Source: Paracidovorax cattleyae (GTDB lineage: Bacteria > Pseudomonadota > Gammaproteobacteria > Burkholderiales > Burkholderiaceae_C). From it: 64,000 bases of DNA. Position numbers and translations under genes: made by a program. The first letter of the stretch is position 1. Each line of letters opens with the position of its first letter. The notes under the pieces were generated by a model that worked only from the letters and a program-made list of their open reading frames with translations, had not been told where the DNA came from and searched no databases. The DNA is taken from assembly GCF_900104515.1 (NCBI RefSeq), contig NZ_FNJL01000012.1:104889-168888 (forward strand), given 5' to 3'. Shown here one piece after another: positions 63,500 to 64,000 of the stretch.

Positions 63500-63512
63500 A
63501 TTGTGCCAGAGG
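63500..63512. repeat. 13-bp direct repeat, right copy
   Basis: ATTGTGCCAGAGG, identical to 61435-61447. It lies 45 bp upstream of the start of the LOTUS-like gene and 45 bp from the IS element edge. Confidence 0.5.
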
Positions 63513-63556
63513 GCGGACGAACTCAGCAGCACCTAAGCGAGATGATTGTCGCGTTA

Positions 63557-64000
63557 GAGCGTGTTATGAACTACCCGCCGCAGCCAGCACCCACGCGGCG
63601 GCGGGCAACATGAGCACCGCAAACACCAGGAAATGCAACCCGCCGAGCACTTCGGGTAGCCGCTCGTAGTCCCGAGAGAGCCTGCGAAACCTCGCCAGCC
63701 AGCCGAAGCTTCTCTCCACCACCCAGCGGCGCGGCAGCAGCACAAAGCCCTTCTTGGCCTCGGGCAGCTTCACGATCTGCAGGTCAATTCCATTGTCCTG
63801 CGCCGCCTTGGATGCGGTGTCGCCCGTCTAGCCCTGGTCGGCCCAAGCCAGTTGTACCGTGTGGCCCGTGGCCTGCTGTACGTCCTCGCACGGGCGCTGC
63901 ACCTGCGCACGCTCCTGTTCGTCTGCCGGCGTGACATGCACCGCCAGCAGGTGGCCCAGCGTGTCCACGGCCATATGTACCTTGCTGCCGCGTTTGCGTT
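63557..64000 (-). mobile_element. IS5-family insertion sequence (IS427/IS1031-like), partial
   Basis: The element edge is placed at GAGCGTGTTATGAAC, a typical terminal sequence of this IS group, preceded by TTA (63554-63556), which fits the short target duplication of the group. The transposase inside reads on the minus strand and runs off the window. The other end and its matching target copy are outside the window. Confidence 0.7.
63564..64000 (-). pseudogene. IS5-family transposase, C-terminal part, with internal amber stop
   Basis: The minus-strand frame reads RKRGSKVHMAVDTLGHLLAVHVTPADEQ, then WADQG, an in-frame TAG (63828-63830), and [44 protein letters not shown] and a normal C-terminus. 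Homologues have Tyr (WADQGYTG) at the stop, so a single base change turned Tyr into amber. DDE-type IS5 motifs (VDTLGH Asp; ERSFGW Glu) are present. The protein is probably inactive unless the stop is suppressed. The 5' part is outside the window. Confidence 0.82.

Noticed and set aside
63456..63520. TGGCACAATTCTTGAC as a sigma54 promoter for the two-gene island operon
   Set aside because: The -12 position has GA instead of the required GC.
1..64000. CRISPR arrays, complete tRNA or rRNA genes
   Set aside because: No regularly spaced repeats and no complete cloverleaf were found on reading; only a tRNA-end-like fragment near 61332.

Overview
The window is high-GC DNA from a betaproteobacterium of the family Comamonadaceae, most likely the Acidovorax/Paracidovorax group of plant-associated bacteria. 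Supporting this are the yqgE-ruvX-pyrR-pyrB order, the rubredoxin-pilG-pilH-pilI-pilJ-chpA order, a dusB-fis pair, and a harpin-like pectate-lyase gene behind a plant-inducible-promoter (PIP) box. This assignment is inferred from gene content; no database search was run.

Layout. 1-3282: a pyrimidine/housekeeping operon (yqgE, ruvX, pyrR, pyrB start) on the minus strand, with a photolyase diverging from it. 3297-13659: the Chp/Pil chemosensory operon of type IV pili, led by a rubredoxin. 13754-17195: thiD-like kinase, hemL and a putative type III secreted HrpW-like effector. 17229-23213: purH, fis, dusB, a membrane diguanylate cyclase, a YqaA-type membrane protein and RarD. 23223-25827: a broken HPP/CBS gene next to a lower-GC, translationally coupled AAA ATPase + TOPRIM (DUF4276) pair resembling split OLD/PARIS-type defence modules. 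25847-32629: ychF, a MOSC protein, a UbiH-like monooxygenase, dsbC, an M61 peptidase and an enoyl-CoA hydratase.

32730-45092 is an organosulfur-scavenging cluster: the sigma54 activator SfnR, three SfnB-type flavin oxidoreductases, the FMN reductase MsuE, the dimethyl sulfone monooxygenase SfnG, and a complete five-part branched-chain-amino-acid-type ABC transporter. Three sigma54 (-24/-12) promoters and a near-identical 18-bp inverted repeat present in both control regions tie the cluster into one regulon. 45203-54585 holds a DUF2252 gene, a tripartite RND efflux system and its adjacent two-component system. 54879-61552 is an iron-uptake operon (FecI/FecR/FecA, then a small membrane protein, a PepSY membrane protein and a second small membrane protein) behind a Fur-box-like palindrome.

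The right end (about 61200-64000) is an island-like segment. The last iron-operon gene runs into foreign DNA, followed by a tRNA-3'-end-like motif with a terminator, a 13-bp direct repeat, a highly structured orphan transcript with promoter and terminator, a convergent two-gene operon of unknown function (one protein with a possible LOTUS/OST-HTH RNA-binding domain), the second copy of the 13-bp repeat, and an IS5-family element carrying an internal stop. This RNA plus two-gene segment and the AAA/TOPRIM pair are the best candidates for an undescribed system.
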